The notes: a model not told the origin generated them from the letters alone. Positions 8,497 through 17,523 are shown, numbered from the stretch's first letter. The stretch: 64,000 nt of DNA from Streptococcus pasteurianus (GCF_004843545.1 NZ_CP039457.1:1020501-1084500); one strand, 5' to 3'. Program-made: numbers and translations.

Positions 8497-9048
8497 TTAA
8501 TCAAGCGTTTTTATGATTTTTGCAGGATTTCCAGCGAGAACCACGTTATCGCCAAAAGATTTTGTGACGACTGCGCCAGCACCAACGACAACGTTGTCTC
8601 CTAAGGTAACCCCAGGTAGAATGGTCACGCCGCCGCCAAACCAAGCATTATCTCCAATAGTGATTGGTGCACCGTATTCAAGACCTGAAATACGTTCTTT
8701 GGCATCAAGTGGGTGTAACGGTGTTAACAATTGACAATTTGTTCCAAACATTGCGTTGTCGCCAATGTGAATCTCGCAGATATCAAGCATGGTACAGTTA
8801 TAATTGGCATAGAAATTCTCACCCACATAAATATTTGAACCATAATCACAAACAAAACGTGGATTCATTGCCAATTTTTCACCTGTTGACCCAAACAGAG
8901 TTTTTATAATTTCTCTTTGCTTATCACGGTCGTCCTCGTTATTAAACAACTTCATTTTTCGGCGTGCTTCCAGACGCATGGCAGTTAGCTCTGCATCTCC
9001 AGCATCGTATAGTTGCCCAGCTAACATTTTTTCTTTTTCGCTTGTCAT
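8497..9048 (-). CDS. maa: sugar O-acetyltransferase (maltose/galactoside acetyltransferase family)
   Basis: A 183-residue left-handed beta-helix acyltransferase. It has an N-terminal Mac domain (EKMLAGQLYDAGDAELTAMR) and hexapeptide repeats such as ITIGDNAWFGGGVTILPGV and TLGDNVVVGAGAVVTKSF. The catalytic-site region HPLDAKER matches the acetyl-CoA-dependent maltose/galactoside acetyltransferase family, which acetylates sugar hydroxyls, perhaps for detoxification. The gene starts one base after rnhB ends, so it is in the same operon. The exact sugar substrate cannot be told from the sequence. Confidence 0.88.
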   Translation of the reverse strand: MTSEKEKMLAGQLYDAGDAELTAMRLEARRKMKLFNNEDDRDKQREIIKTLFGSTGEKLAMNPRFVCDYGSNIYVGENFYANYNCTMLDICEIHIGDNAMFGTNCQLLTPLHPLDAKERISGLEYGAPITIGDNAWFGGGVTILPGVTLGDNVVVGAGAVVTKSFGDNVVLAGNPAKIIKTLD

Positions 9049-9049
9049 A

Positions 9050-9829
9050 TTAAGGCTCCTTTAGCATGGATTTTATTGGTTCGAATGTTTTACGGTGAAT
9101 TGGTGTGATGCCATATTTTTTTAGACCTTCTAAGTGCTCTTTGGTTCCATAGCCAACGTTTTTTTCAAAGGCATACCCAGGATAATCATTGGCATAGTCA
9201 GCCATCATGCGGTCACGTGTTACTTTAGCAACGATAGAAGCCGCTGCAATTGATAAGGAGTTGGCATCACCTTTGAGGAGTGATTGTTGTGGAATCGAAG
9301 TTTCCAAATGCATGGCATCAATTAAAAGATAATCAGGTTTTGTCACCTCACCTTTCAGTTGATTAATGGCTTGCAACATACCGACTTTTGTAGCTTCGTA
9401 GATATTAATCTGGTCAATGACATTATTGTCAACAATTCCGATTCCAATTCCTAAAGCACGCGCAAGGATTTCTTGATAGATTTCCTCGTGGTGCTTCTTA
9501 GGAATTTTTTTAGAATCATTGAGGTGTTTAATTTTACAATTTTTTGGAAGAATAACGCACGCTGTGACAACAGGTCCTGCTAATGGTCCTCTACCAACTT
9601 CATCAATCCCAGCAATGGCTTGGTAACCTTGTTGATAAAGTTCTTTTTCGTAGCGCAGCATATTTTCCAAGCGTAAGTCTTCATCAATATCCGCTTGAAT
9701 AGCTTTTTTTCGCTGCTGAATCGCCTTTTGGACCCCTGCACGACTATCTGAGTCATAAGCTTGCCAGCATGCGTCATCAAGGCTCTCAATCGCTGCTAGC
9801 GCTTCTTTGATTTCTTTAACGGTCGCCAT
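9050..9829 (-). CDS. rnhB: ribonuclease HII
   Basis: Removes RNA from RNA-DNA hybrids, including single misincorporated ribonucleotides. The type 2 RNase H motif [15 protein letters not shown] (near 75-89), the DSKKI block and the later LLIDAMH supply the acidic catalytic residues. The ~70-residue N-terminal extension is usual for Firmicute RnhB. I chose the ATG at 9829 because AGGAGAAG lies 6-8 bases upstream; an in-frame TTG two codons earlier is less likely. The gene overlaps the end of rbgA by 14 bases, implying coupled translation. Confidence 0.95.
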   Translation of the reverse strand: MATVKEIKEALAAIESLDDACWQAYDSDSRAGVQKAIQQRKKAIQADIDEDLRLENMLRYEKELYQQGYQAIAGIDEVGRGPLAGPVVTACVILPKNCKIKHLNDSKKIPKKHHEEIYQEILARALGIGIGIVDNNVIDQINIYEATKVGMLQAINQLKGEVTKPDYLLIDAMHLETSIPQQSLLKGDANSLSIAAASIVAKVTRDRMMADYANDYPGYAFEKNVGYGTKEHLEGLKKYGITPIHRKTFEPIKSMLKEP

Positions 9830-10670
9830 TTTCAACTTCTCCTACGACATCCAAAGTGTAACGACCAAGTTTGCCTTCGCGGACATCTTTAACAAAAAGG
9901 CTATAAAAACGGTCATAATCATTACGAAAGCCCAATTTTTGTGTCATAGCCATAATAATCTCAGGCGCTTCTTCTTCTAAGCTGATACCTTTGAAGCGTT
10001 CAACAAGACGTTCTGGATAGTATTCTTTAAAGAAATTAAGCCCAAAAATCGTTACTTCATCCATTGGCAAAAGCTGGTCCTTAATAGCACCTGTTAAAGC
10101 GAGTTTGAGCCCCACTATTTCGTCCTCGAATTTTGGCCAAAGAATCCCTGGAGTATCTAGGATTTCCAAGTCTTTATTAGACTTAAGCCATTGTTGTCCT
10201 TTAGTAACCCCAGGTTTATTGCCAACGACTGCAATTTTTTTACCTGCCAAACGGTTCATTAATGTTGATTTACCAGCGTTTGGAATACCAATAATCATTG
10301 TACGCAAAGTTTCTTTTTGAATGCCACGTTCACGTAATTTAGCTAATTTATCAGCCATTAATGATTTGGCGGCATCGGTTACCAATTTTACAGTAGCTTG
10401 TTCTTTTGAATTAACGGCTAGGGTTTTGATGCCTTGTTTTTCAAAATAGTTACGCCATTCTTTTGTACGATTACTATCAGCAAGGTCGGCTTTGTTCAAA
10501 ATCATTAATTTCGGTTTATCTCCAACGATTTTGGTTAACATTGGATTTTGGCTTGATAGTGGCAAACGAGCGTCAACTAAAATTGTCACAAAATCAACGT
10601 GTTTCAGATTTTCCTGAACTTGTCGGCGTGCTTTCGACATATGCCCAGGAAACCATTGAATAGTAGCCAT
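9816..10670 (-). CDS. rbgA: ribosome biogenesis GTPase RbgA (YlqF)
   Basis: A circularly permuted GTPase that helps late assembly of the 50S subunit. The G-motifs appear in permuted order: [10 protein letters not shown] (G4, ~57-66) precedes [12 protein letters not shown] (G1, ~128-139), with [10 protein letters not shown] (G2) and LDTPGILWP (G3) after it. The N-terminal [13 protein letters not shown] is diagnostic of YlqF. The length (284) fits the family. It is the first gene of an operon with rnhB and the acetyltransferase. Its 5' leader contains a 10-bp perfect inverted repeat. Confidence 0.95.
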   Translation of the reverse strand: MATIQWFPGHMSKARRQVQENLKHVDFVTILVDARLPLSSQNPMLTKIVGDKPKLMILNKADLADSNRTKEWRNYFEKQGIKTLAVNSKEQATVKLVTDAAKSLMADKLAKLRERGIQKETLRTMIIGIPNAGKSTLMNRLAGKKIAVVGNKPGVTKGQQWLKSNKDLEILDTPGILWPKFEDEIVGLKLALTGAIKDQLLPMDEVTIFGLNFFKEYYPERLVERFKGISLEEEAPEIIMAMTQKLGFRNDYDRFYSLFVKDVREGKLGRYTLDVVGEVENGDR

Positions 10671-10722
10671 GTAAAATAAATTCCTTTCGTATCAAGGGGT
10701 TAACGGGGGTAAGGGTAAGCCT

Positions 10723-10754
10723 GCCTAAATTTTGTCAGGTCACCAAATTTAGGC
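10723..10754. repeat. 10-bp perfect inverted repeat in the rbgA leader
   Basis: GCCTAAATTT (10723-10732) and AAATTTAGGC (10745-10754) form a hairpin with a 12-base loop, about 50 bases upstream of the rbgA start. There is no U-tract in the rbgA direction. It could be a leader structure or a boundary mark of the neighbouring mobile-element remnant. Confidence 0.5.
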
Positions 10755-10823
10755 TAATTTTACCAAACCATTTCATCCCCAATAATTTTTTGCTTTCCTT
10801 CGCGAATACATATTATCTCAAAA

Positions 10824-10958
10824 TTAGGATGATATTAACAATTTTGCTAGAAAGTTAACATTAATATGCCTTGGAAGATAGCTTTCTTTTATTCCAATTA
10901 TATCTCGGAACTCTTTTAAATTCAAATTCGTTTTTCTGCTTTTTTTCAATCCAATCAT
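10824..10958 (-). pseudogene. 44-codon fragment, possibly of a replication protein
   Basis: A short frame (MIGLKKSRKTNLNLKEFRD, then IIGIKESYLPRHINVNFLAK) to a TAA at 10824-10826. The pattern LKEFRDIIGI-ESY resembles the winged-helix part of Rep_3-type plasmid initiators, but the stretch is too short to be sure. No good ribosome site is seen. It sits at the broken edge of the element remnant beginning near 11.05 kb. The rest of 10671-11064 holds nothing else I can support except the inverted repeat near rbgA. Confidence 0.25.
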
Positions 10959-11064
10959 TTAGTGTCTGAGAATACTTCCAAGATTAATAGCTTAAAGCAG
11001 AAAAAGAAAATCGAGATTTATATTTAATAGGAAAATTGACAATGCTATTATATCATGATTTTCT

Positions 11065-11190
11065 TTATTTTACCGTATTCTTACGACGGTTTAATTCCTT
11101 GTAATAATCTTTCACGACACTACGGACAACTTTCTTTAAACAACTTTCAAAACGACATTGAACTGTTTTCTGGAAGTCAGACGGTTTCAT
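11065..11190 (-). pseudogene. truncated Tn916-type sigma factor gene (orf7-like)
   Basis: The ATG at 11190 has a strong ribosome site (AGGAGGTGAG). It opens MKPSDFQKTVQCRFESCLKK, a start typical of the small sigma-70-like regulators of Tn916-family elements; the intact relative here is at 54533-54973 (MKTSELQEKTCHQFD). The frame ends after only 41 codons versus ~140, and no orf8, xis or int follows. The mobility end of this element has therefore been deleted. It is preceded by a leader-peptide/terminator unit like that of the intact copy. Confidence 0.65.
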
Positions 11191-11309
11191 CAATCTCACC
11201 TCCTTTCCTTTATGATTTGAAAAGTGTTTATCCCTCTTTCCGCACCATATAAGGACAGCTAGGTGTGATTTCATGACCTCTTTTGAAAAATTTTTGATTT
11301 TTTTCGGGT

Positions 11310-11355
11310 ATGAAAAAAGCCCGCACAAAACATATGGTCTGTACGAGCTTTTAAA
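11310..11355 (-). terminator. attenuator-type terminator hairpin, copy 1
   Basis: On the minus strand, AGCTCGTACA pairs with TGTGCGGGCT (two G-U pairs) and is followed by TTTTTT. A 46-base block (11310-11355) is identical at 45 of 46 positions to 55091-55136 in the second element. It lies between a short leader peptide and the truncated sigma gene, as expected for transcription attenuation. Confidence 0.75.
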
Positions 11356-11391
11356 GCTGAAGCATATTTAATTTTTAGTAGCGTGCTATTA

Positions 11392-11436
11392 TTAGGTTGA
11401 GTTTGATTGTAAAGAATTGTGCTTAAAGCTTTCCAT
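11392..11436 (-). CDS. leader peptide, 14 aa (copy 1)
   Basis: The ATG at 11436 follows AGGGAG with an 8-base spacing and encodes MESFKHNSLQSNST, then TAA. The second element has a matching peptide, MEYFRYTSTQSI, at the same place relative to a near-identical terminator. The conserved pattern M-E-x-F-(K/R)-x-x-S-x-Q-S suggests the peptide itself matters, for example in ribosome stalling that controls read-through. This is inference from position and conservation. Confidence 0.55.
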   Translation of the reverse strand: MESFKHNSLQSNST

Positions 11437-11486
11437 AACGCAAGCTCCCTTAAAGCACCGTATCAATGTTGGCATGGTTTTTCAAA

Positions 11487-12491
11487 TTACTCTGAAAAAT
11501 TATGAACTGTTCCTTTTGGAAATGTAATTGTCAGTCTTGTATATTCTTTTTCCATAGAAGCAATATCCAATTTCAAACCCAATCTATCGCATAATTTTTT
11601 CGATAAATACAGTCCCATACCCGTTGCATTTGCTTTGCTTCTATTTGAACCAGTAAAACCTTTTTCAAATACACGGGATAAATCAGATGTTTTTATTCCA
11701 CAGCCGTTATCTTCAATCACAAGCAGTATATTTGTTCCGTTGTCTTGACTGTATATCGTCAGTTTATTTTCCTGCTTGTCAAAATACTTAATCGCATTTT
11801 GCACGATTTGAGATAAAATGAATGTCAGCCATTTTTCATCAGTATAAACGACATTCTCTATGTCATGGATATTGATAATTACTTTCCTTTCCATAAGTGC
11901 ATGGCGGAATTTCAGAATGATATTATGTATCACTTCGTCTAACTGCAACTGTTTTACAAAATAGTCCTTTTCCGTGTTTTCACTTCTTGCATAATAGAGC
12001 ATTTGTTCCACTAACTGAAACATCTTGTCTGTTTCTTTTTTTAACGTGTAATTTTTCGTATTATCAAGCGTCAAAGACAATGCCCCTATCGGTATTTTAA
12101 TTTCATGGGTGAAACTTTCCACATATTCTTGATAATCCTGCTTTTCCTCTGTGATTTTACCGATTTCATCATTCATAGATTTGCAGGCTTTTTTTAGTGC
12201 GTAGTAATAGGCTTCATTTTGAAATTCTTTTGGCTTTGGTAAAATGTCTGCAATATAGTAGGTTTCTTCCAGTCCGTCTACTAAATCAATAATATGTTGT
12301 GAAGTCTTACGTTTCTTCCGATACAAACACCATTGAAAAAGCCCTTGTATGCCGATGAACAGAATTACCAGCAATACAACAAATAGCGTATCTACACCGT
12401 AGAAAATCAAGAGAAATGCTACTAAGGTAAGAAAGAAAAGTTGAAACAATATCTCTGTTATTTTTTCTTCTAAGAATGCAAAAAAGCTCAC
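11487..12491 (-). CDS. BceS-type intramembrane-sensing histidine kinase
   Basis: A ~334-residue kinase with two closely spaced transmembrane helices (~15-55) and almost no extracellular loop. This is the mark of kinases that sense peptide antibiotics through a partner ABC transporter. The phospho-acceptor region is SFTHEIKIPIGALSL, with N-box IVQNAIKYF and G-boxes VIEDNGCGI and ATGMGLYLSKKL. The GTG start at 12491 overlaps the regulator stop (GTGA), indicating coupled translation. An in-frame TTG three codons earlier is less likely. It pairs with the response regulator and the BceAB-like transporter next to it. Confidence 0.88.
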   Translation of the reverse strand: MSFFAFLEEKITEILFQLFFLTLVAFLLIFYGVDTLFVVLLVILFIGIQGLFQWCLYRKKRKTSQHIIDLVDGLEETYYIADILPKPKEFQNEAYYYALKKACKSMNDEIGKITEEKQDYQEYVESFTHEIKIPIGALSLTLDNTKNYTLKKETDKMFQLVEQMLYYARSENTEKDYFVKQLQLDEVIHNIILKFRHALMERKVIINIHDIENVVYTDEKWLTFILSQIVQNAIKYFDKQENKLTIYSQDNGTNILLVIEDNGCGIKTSDLSRVFEKGFTGSNRSKANATGMGLYLSKKLCDRLGLKLDIASMEKEYTRLTITFPKGTVHNFSE

Positions 12492-13147
12492 AGTTTCCAA
12501 CCCTTTCCTCGTATATTTTCCAATAAATGAACAATACCGATTTCTTTCATTTTCTTTTTTAGACGAGTCATATTAACCAGTAATACATTCTCGTCCAAAT
12601 AATATTTGTCGTTCCACAGCTTTTCCAATAGTTCTTCTTTGCTAATAACTTTATCTTCGTTCATAAAGAAGTAGTATAAAATACGAAATTCATTTCTTGT
12701 CAGTTCAATGCTTTTCTCTTGATACTTCAAAATAGATAAATGTAAATCAAGGGTACAATCTTTTTTGACAAGCTCACGGAAATTGTTCGGGTTCGATAAC
12801 TGCAATGCACGCTTGATCTTCTCAAGAAGAATAAGTGTGTCATAAGGCTTTGTGATAAAGTCAATTCCGCCCACTTGAATACTTTTCAATTCGTCAGCAT
12901 TTGTATCTCTGCTTGTTACAAAGATAATAGGTACTGGCATAACTTGTTTGATTTTCCTGCATACCTCATAGCCATTTTCATACGGGAGGTTAATATCAAG
13001 CAAAACCAGCTCTACGCAATATTGCTTTAATTCCTCTGTCAAATTTTCAAAATCAGTCAATAAGACTGTTTCATATCCTTGTGTGTTCAATAATTTAGAA
13101 AGCTCCAGACGAGTGATTTCATCATCTTCAATAATTGCTATTCTCAT
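12488..13147 (-). CDS. BceR-type response regulator (OmpR family)
   Basis: A 219-residue regulator. The receiver domain has the acidic pair (IIEDDE), phosphorylation site LVLLDINLP near Asp52 and the Lys in TKPYD. The C-terminal OmpR winged helix includes ELTRNEFRILYYFF and GKGWKL. The ATG at 13147 follows AGGGGGTG; the frame is open 8 codons upstream without a better site. It should activate the adjacent ABC transporter genes in response to a peptide antibiotic; that role is known for the family and inferred here. Confidence 0.9.
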   Translation of the reverse strand: MRIAIIEDDEITRLELSKLLNTQGYETVLLTDFENLTEELKQYCVELVLLDINLPYENGYEVCRKIKQVMPVPIIFVTSRDTNADELKSIQVGGIDFITKPYDTLILLEKIKRALQLSNPNNFRELVKKDCTLDLHLSILKYQEKSIELTRNEFRILYYFFMNEDKVISKEELLEKLWNDKYYLDENVLLVNMTRLKKKMKEIGIVHLLENIRGKGWKL

Positions 13148-13205
13148 TTCAACACCCCCTTGATTTACCATTATAATAATTTCACGGCAGGAGAGCTAGA
13201 AAAAT

Positions 13206-15008
13206 CTAACTCTCCTCATTGATATTTCGTTTGAAACCGATATACGTTGCAATCCAATAAATACTATAAATTAAGAAGAAGATAATTAAATTCAAGCCAA
13301 AGTACATTAGATAAAGGTATTTATCTCCCAAAATTTGTTGATACACATTATTCAATGACGACATCATCACGAAAGAACATAATATTGCTGATATAGCAGG
13401 GACACAGAATAATATCAATAATTGTTTTCTGATTGTCTTAAATAGCGACTTGTCATTTATTCCTAATCTTCGCAAGGTTAAGTAGCGATATTTGTATTTA
13501 GTAGAGTCGCTCAATGATTGAACTGCCAAAATTGTTCCTACTGCGGAAATCAAAATAAATGCAATATACATAAACAGACTGGCTACTATTGCAACCATTG
13601 CTTTTTGTTGTTCTATTTCTGCACCTCTTACATTTACTCTATACGATTCGTCATTTATTTCTCCATTTTCATCAACCTTTACTAATTGATGTTGCATATC
13701 TTCTTTTATCTTATTTTCTAATTCTGCGTCTGTTTCTTCTTTTGTATCTATAATCAAATGATTTTCTGATACTTCAAGTCCTTGAACATATTTATCTGGA
13801 AGCACAACAACAAATCGACCAATATTAGTTATAGAGTTCCAATAAGACTTAGTGTCATAGCCTTTTAATTTCAAATTCTTATTTGATACTGTTATGGTTT
13901 CAATATCTTTGTTATCTTCAACCTTATATGCAAACTTGCTATTTGTAACTATATAGTATTCGTTATCATTTAAAGAAAGTAACGGCATCTTTCTTAATTC
14001 TAGTAACCTATTATAATCACTTAATTTCAAGACTGGGTCAAAATCATAATATTCTGCTTGAAAGAAATTTTGCACCTGATGATTAGGTTCTTTATAAATG
14101 TCATACTCGATGGTATTATCAATCGTATATTCTTCTTTAATTACTTGAATATATTCATCAAATGCCTTCTTATCATCAAAGAGTTGTACATCATATGGTG
14201 CATTTAAGTTCACGCTAATATCATACGAAGCCTTGTTGATACTAGAATAATTCAGAGCCAGTAGTGAAGTTAAAATCAACATAATTACGCTAACCATTAA
14301 ATAGGTAAGTGTTTCTTGCTTATTAAAATTATCCATAGTACAACGTGAATTCCAAAGAAAAAGAGAAATCACGCCAAGAATAATACTTAAAACAAAAATG
14401 ACATTTCTTTTTTTACTGTCACGGAACATTTTCTTTTCATTTTGTTTATCAAAATAAAGAAAATCACGTATTGTCATTTTTCTTATTCTTCTTAAAAGAT
14501 TAAGTAATACCAAAATATAAATAGCTAAAAAATAAATTATCAATAGCCCAATAGAAACGAAGTTCAAAGAAATAAAGAGAGTTTTGGGAATACCCAGTAA
14601 GTTTACGATTACTAACGATACAAACTGGCTGAATAAAAAGCCAATGGGAATAGCTAATACAAATGCTAAAATTCCCAACAGTATATTTTCAATTACAACT
14701 AAATGGGCAATTTCTTTTTTCTTAATGCCAAGAAGCATATATGTTCCTAATTCTTTACTTCTTTTTTCAAACATAAATTTTGTTGTATAGTTAATCAAAA
14801 AGCATATCACAAAAATAATAAGGATATTTACAGCAAATAATGAATTCTTAAATGTATCCATACTGGAACATAACTTTACAATTTCATCAGAACTTGCCAC
14901 CAAATTAAAAGCAAATATAAGAGAAAAGGAAGTAGTAACGGTTATCAGATAAATCAAATAATCTTTCATACTCCTTTTTGTATTTCTAAATGCTAACTTA
15001 CCTAACAT
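13206..15008 (-). CDS. BceB-type ABC transporter permease (FtsX-like)
   Basis: A ~600-residue permease with ten predicted transmembrane helices. The arrangement is 1 + 3 + 2, then a large extracellular domain of about 200 residues (roughly 275-475), then 4 helices, the standard BceB/VraG architecture. FtsX-like segments sit around 55-170 and at the C-terminus. The large extracellular domain is where peptide antibiotics such as bacitracin or lantibiotics are thought to be recognised. The ATG at 15008 has GGAGGTGAAG upstream; a GTG four codons earlier is possible. It overlaps the ATPase gene. Confidence 0.88.
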   Translation of the reverse strand: MLGKLAFRNTKRSMKDYLIYLITVTTSFSLIFAFNLVASSDEIVKLCSSMDTFKNSLFAVNILIIFVICFLINYTTKFMFEKRSKELGTYMLLGIKKKEIAHLVVIENILLGILAFVLAIPIGFLFSQFVSLVIVNLLGIPKTLFISLNFVSIGLLIIYFLAIYILVLLNLLRRIRKMTIRDFLYFDKQNEKKMFRDSKKRNVIFVLSIILGVISLFLWNSRCTMDNFNKQETLTYLMVSVIMLILTSLLALNYSSINKASYDISVNLNAPYDVQLFDDKKAFDEYIQVIKEEYTIDNTIEYDIYKEPNHQVQNFFQAEYYDFDPVLKLSDYNRLLELRKMPLLSLNDNEYYIVTNSKFAYKVEDNKDIETITVSNKNLKLKGYDTKSYWNSITNIGRFVVVLPDKYVQGLEVSENHLIIDTKEETDAELENKIKEDMQHQLVKVDENGEINDESYRVNVRGAEIEQQKAMVAIVASLFMYIAFILISAVGTILAVQSLSDSTKYKYRYLTLRRLGINDKSLFKTIRKQLLILFCVPAISAILCSFVMMSSLNNVYQQILGDKYLYLMYFGLNLIIFFLIYSIYWIATYIGFKRNINEES

Positions 15009-15768
15009 TTCCCACTTCACCTCCGAGCAAGGTTAATATATCCAGTATTTCATTGAAGAAATCTTTTCTGCTTTTTTCCCCTCTGAAAATTTCATTGAAT
15101 ATCTTACCGTCTTTTAAGAACAGAATACGTTCACAGAAAGACGCACTAAACGGGTCATGTGTTACCATTAAAATAGTAGCCTGCATTTTCTTGTTGATGT
15201 CAGACATTGTTTCCAGTAACAATCTGGAAGATTTTGAGTCCAAAGCTCCTGTCGGTTCATCAGCTAATATCAGTTTCGGTTTATTGATTAAAGCCCTCGC
15301 ACAAGCACAACGCTGTTTTTGTCCGCCCGAAACTTCATAAGGAAATTTTGATAAAATATCTCGAATACCCAATTTATCGGCGATAGCATGAATTCGTTTG
15401 TCAATATCAGCAGGGTTCTGTTTGTTGATTACCAATGACAAAGAAATGTTTTCTTCAATCGTTAAGGTATCTAAAAGGTTAAAATCTTGAAAAATGAACC
15501 CTAGATTTTCACGTCTAAAATCAGCAAAATCTTTATCTTTGATTTTGGTAATATCTTGATTGTTGACTGTAATATGTCCGCTGGTTACGGTATCAATCGT
15601 AGAGATACAGTTTAATAGGGTAGTCTTTCCAGAACCACTAGCTCCCATGATTGCGACAAATTCGCCCTTGTCTACATACATAGAAATACCGTCTACTGCC
15701 TTTGTGATATTTCCAGAGTTACCTCCGTAGTATTTTTTTACTTGCTCTAAATTTAAAATGTGTTCCAT
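14998..15768 (-). CDS. BceA-type ABC transporter ATP-binding protein
   Basis: A ~256-residue ATPase with Walker A GASGSGKTT, Q-loop IFQDFNLLDTL, signature VSGGQKQRCA, Walker B LILADEPTGALDS and H-loop VTHDP. It closely resembles the ATPase at 1-518. I start it at the ATG at 15768 (MEHILNLEQV) after AAAGGAG. With the permease it forms a four-gene antimicrobial-peptide resistance and sensing module, transcribed from a promoter upstream near 15.8 kb. Confidence 0.9.
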   Translation of the reverse strand: MEHILNLEQVKKYYGGNSGNITKAVDGISMYVDKGEFVAIMGASGSGKTTLLNCISTIDTVTSGHITVNNQDITKIKDKDFADFRRENLGFIFQDFNLLDTLTIEENISLSLVINKQNPADIDKRIHAIADKLGIRDILSKFPYEVSGGQKQRCACARALINKPKLILADEPTGALDSKSSRLLLETMSDINKKMQATILMVTHDPFSASFCERILFLKDGKIFNEIFRGEKSRKDFFNEILDILTLLGGEVGNVR

Positions 15769-15879
15769 TAAAAATCGCTCCTTTCTTTCTGCCACATTTA
15801 TTTGTTTTGGAATACAATTAAATTATAGCAAGGGCAGTATTCAATTACACTTACAGTTTTGAAAGTAAACGGAGAGTAA

Positions 15880-15930
15880 AAGAGCCGTGATAATGCAGAT
15901 CACAATTTTGTGAAGCATTTCCACGACCCT
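15880..15930 (-). terminator. nested hairpin terminator upstream of the Bce operon
   Basis: GCCGTG-ATAATGC pairs with GCATTTC-CACG, enclosing a second dyad TCACAAAATTGTGA. On the minus strand the stem is followed by CTTTTACTCT. It directly follows the small gene at 15935-16165 and separates it from the Bce operon. Confidence 0.45.
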
Positions 15931-15934
15931 TTTC

Positions 15935-16165
15935 TTAAACTTTTATCTTCGTCTTTTTCGTAATGATATAAATATATTCTTCTGGCGTAGGGCGTTTATT
16001 CCCAAAATACTTTTTGAAATTTGCCTGCACCTCTGGGTCGGTGCTATTCATAGTTTCATCAATCGTTGCTTCAATATTTTTCCGAACATCAGCTAATGAC
16101 ATACCACCAGCCTTTGCACCTGCCCTTAATGCTTTTTTAATATCTCGTTTTTTAAGCCCTATCAT
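15935..16165 (-). CDS. small element-encoded protein, 76 aa
   Basis: A 76-residue basic protein starting [20 protein letters not shown] and containing [18 protein letters not shown]. No function is recognised. A close relative, interrupted by a stop codon, lies at 61255-61479 in the second element, next to another ABC/two-component cargo. That recurrence shows it is part of the element backbone. I start at the ATG at 16165 (ribosome site GGGAG), which matches the start of the other copy. The [12 protein letters not shown] stretch could be a nucleic-acid-binding helix, but that is speculation. Confidence 0.65.
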   Translation of the reverse strand: MIGLKKRDIKKALRAGAKAGGMSLADVRKNIEATIDETMNSTDPEVQANFKKYFGNKRPTPEEYIYIITKKTKIKV

Positions 16166-16188
16166 TAGAACCAACTCCCTAAAATACG

Positions 16189-16380
16189 TTAATCTTCTTT
16201 TTCAAAAATTAAATCTATCTTTCGCATACAACCTTTTGCGTCAACTTCTGTCGGCACGAACCCTGCATAGCGATACCCATTTTTTGCATAGCCATTGATA
16301 ATTTCCTTATGTTTATCGGTGCAAAGGAATACAACATCTTTCGCAGTATAATTGATTTCTACATATTCATATTTTTTCAT
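16189..16380 (-). CDS. DUF4177-like small protein
   Basis: A 63-residue protein, [13 protein letters not shown] at the start and [14 protein letters not shown] in the middle. The [24 protein letters not shown] pattern fits the small DUF4177-type fold seen in many mobile elements and bacterial genomes, with no known function. A ribosome site (AAGAGGTC) precedes the ATG. It lies in a cluster of small same-strand genes inside the element remnant. Confidence 0.6.
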   Translation of the reverse strand: MKKYEYVEINYTAKDVVFLCTDKHKEIINGYAKNGYRYAGFVPTEVDAKGCMRKIDLIFEKED

Positions 16381-16458
16381 TTACAAGACCTCTTTTCATA
16401 TAAAACTCTTATACAGATTGCTTCATAAAATCTTTATTTTTAAGTAACTTTTTGATAT

Positions 16459-16716
16459 TTAAAGAACTATTCTTGATTTTGATGGATTATCTTGACAGTA
16501 AAAAACATGTACCATACTTTCTTTATTCGGAACATTATTACCTGCACTAATCCATTTCCTACGAGTATAGCTTTTTCCATTTACCTCATATTTAACTTTT
16601 ATCAAAAATGGAAAAGTTGCACCGTCCATTGCATGAACTCGTGTTGATTTATTGTTTATTTTTAACCACCATTGTTTAGTGACCGAAATTACAGTACCCA
16701 TTGTTTCTTTTTCCAT
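16459..16716 (-). CDS. small conserved hypothetical protein, 85 aa
   Basis: An 85-residue soluble protein with KVKYEVNGKSYTRRKWI and a C-terminal VHVFYCQDNPSKSRIV. The VNGKSYTRRKW...V.VFY..DNPSKSR pattern resembles DUF3592-like beta-rich domains, although the usual flanking membrane helices are absent. GGAG lies 8 bases before the first ATG. Similar proteins are sometimes misnamed as sugar permeases in databases; nothing here supports that. It belongs to the small-gene cluster of the element remnant. Confidence 0.5.
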   Translation of the reverse strand: MEKETMGTVISVTKQWWLKINNKSTRVHAMDGATFPFLIKVKYEVNGKSYTRRKWISAGNNVPNKESMVHVFYCQDNPSKSRIVL

Positions 16717-16744
16717 TTACATCACTCCAATTAAAATATATTCT

Positions 16745-16852
16745 TCATTTTTCTTTATTTCCCTTATTTTTGCGATATTCTTTGATTACTTTGTTTCTTA
16801 AAGGAATACCGACACCCAATATCAATCCTACTACCAAAATAGTCAAGTCCAT
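16745..16852 (-). CDS. small membrane peptide, 35 aa
   Basis: A 35-codon frame starting MDLTILVVGLILGVGIPLRN, one predicted transmembrane helix, followed by a strongly basic tail (KVIKEYRKNKGNKEK). AGAGAGGTG precedes the ATG. It lies just after the ABC-2 permease gene on the same strand and may be its small partner or an independent membrane peptide. Its basic tail would face the cytoplasm. No family is recognised. Confidence 0.45.
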   Translation of the reverse strand: MDLTILVVGLILGVGIPLRNKVIKEYRKNKGNKEK

Positions 16853-16869
16853 AAGCACACCTCTCTTTT

Positions 16870-17523
16870 CTAAAACTCTTTTTTCTTTAGTATTGTTAAG
16901 CTAATAAGATAGGAGATACCTAAAATAACAACTGAAAGCAATAAAAATAATATTATATATACTAGTGGCTCAAATTGAGGAAGCTTTTTTAAAAGTGCAT
17001 ATAAATCTATTCCCATAAATTCAGTAGCCTTTATAATAAGCAGTCCTATGACAAATATAAATCCCATTACACCTATAATAGCAACTCTTCCTTTTTCGCC
17101 ACCAAATTTCAAGATAAAAGGAAGCATGATTGATAAAATCAATAAAATAGTAGGAAATAAAGAACCTGCTGTTATAAAAATTTCATTAAAACTGCCTGTT
17201 TTTGCAATACCAATAGCAATTAAACTAATAACAGTTCCCAACAGCAAAGAAGTTATTCCCGAAATCAATCCGAAGATATATTTTTCAAGTACATAATCTT
17301 TTCGTGTTATCGGTAAAGAAAATAAAAAAGCATTTCCATTATCAAATTCATCATAGCTAATTGAACTCAACGAGAACAATGAACCAACAAAGCCTAAGAA
17401 ACCAATAGGAAACGAAGTCCCTGGAGATGTTATTATCATTATCAGTGAAATGGCAACAATCGCCATAAAGAAGTTTTTTTGTCCTTTCAGTAACTTAAAA
17501 TCTTTAATCAATAAACCTTTCAT
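16870..17523 (-). CDS. ABC-2 type transporter permease
   Basis: A 217-residue membrane protein with about six predicted helices, starting MKGLLIKDFKLLKGQKNFF, typical of small ABC-2 family permeases encoded beside a GntR regulator and an ATPase (YtrABC-like operons). Its start overlaps the end of the ATPase gene by one base, so the two subunits are co-translated. In Bacillus such operons respond to cell-wall-active antibiotics; the substrate here is unknown. Confidence 0.85.
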   Translation of the reverse strand: MKGLLIKDFKLLKGQKNFFMAIVAISLIMIITSPGTSFPIGFLGFVGSLFSLSSISYDEFDNGNAFLFSLPITRKDYVLEKYIFGLISGITSLLLGTVISLIAIGIAKTGSFNEIFITAGSLFPTILLILSIMLPFILKFGGEKGRVAIIGVMGFIFVIGLLIIKATEFMGIDLYALLKKLPQFEPLVYIILFLLLSVVILGISYLISLTILKKKEF

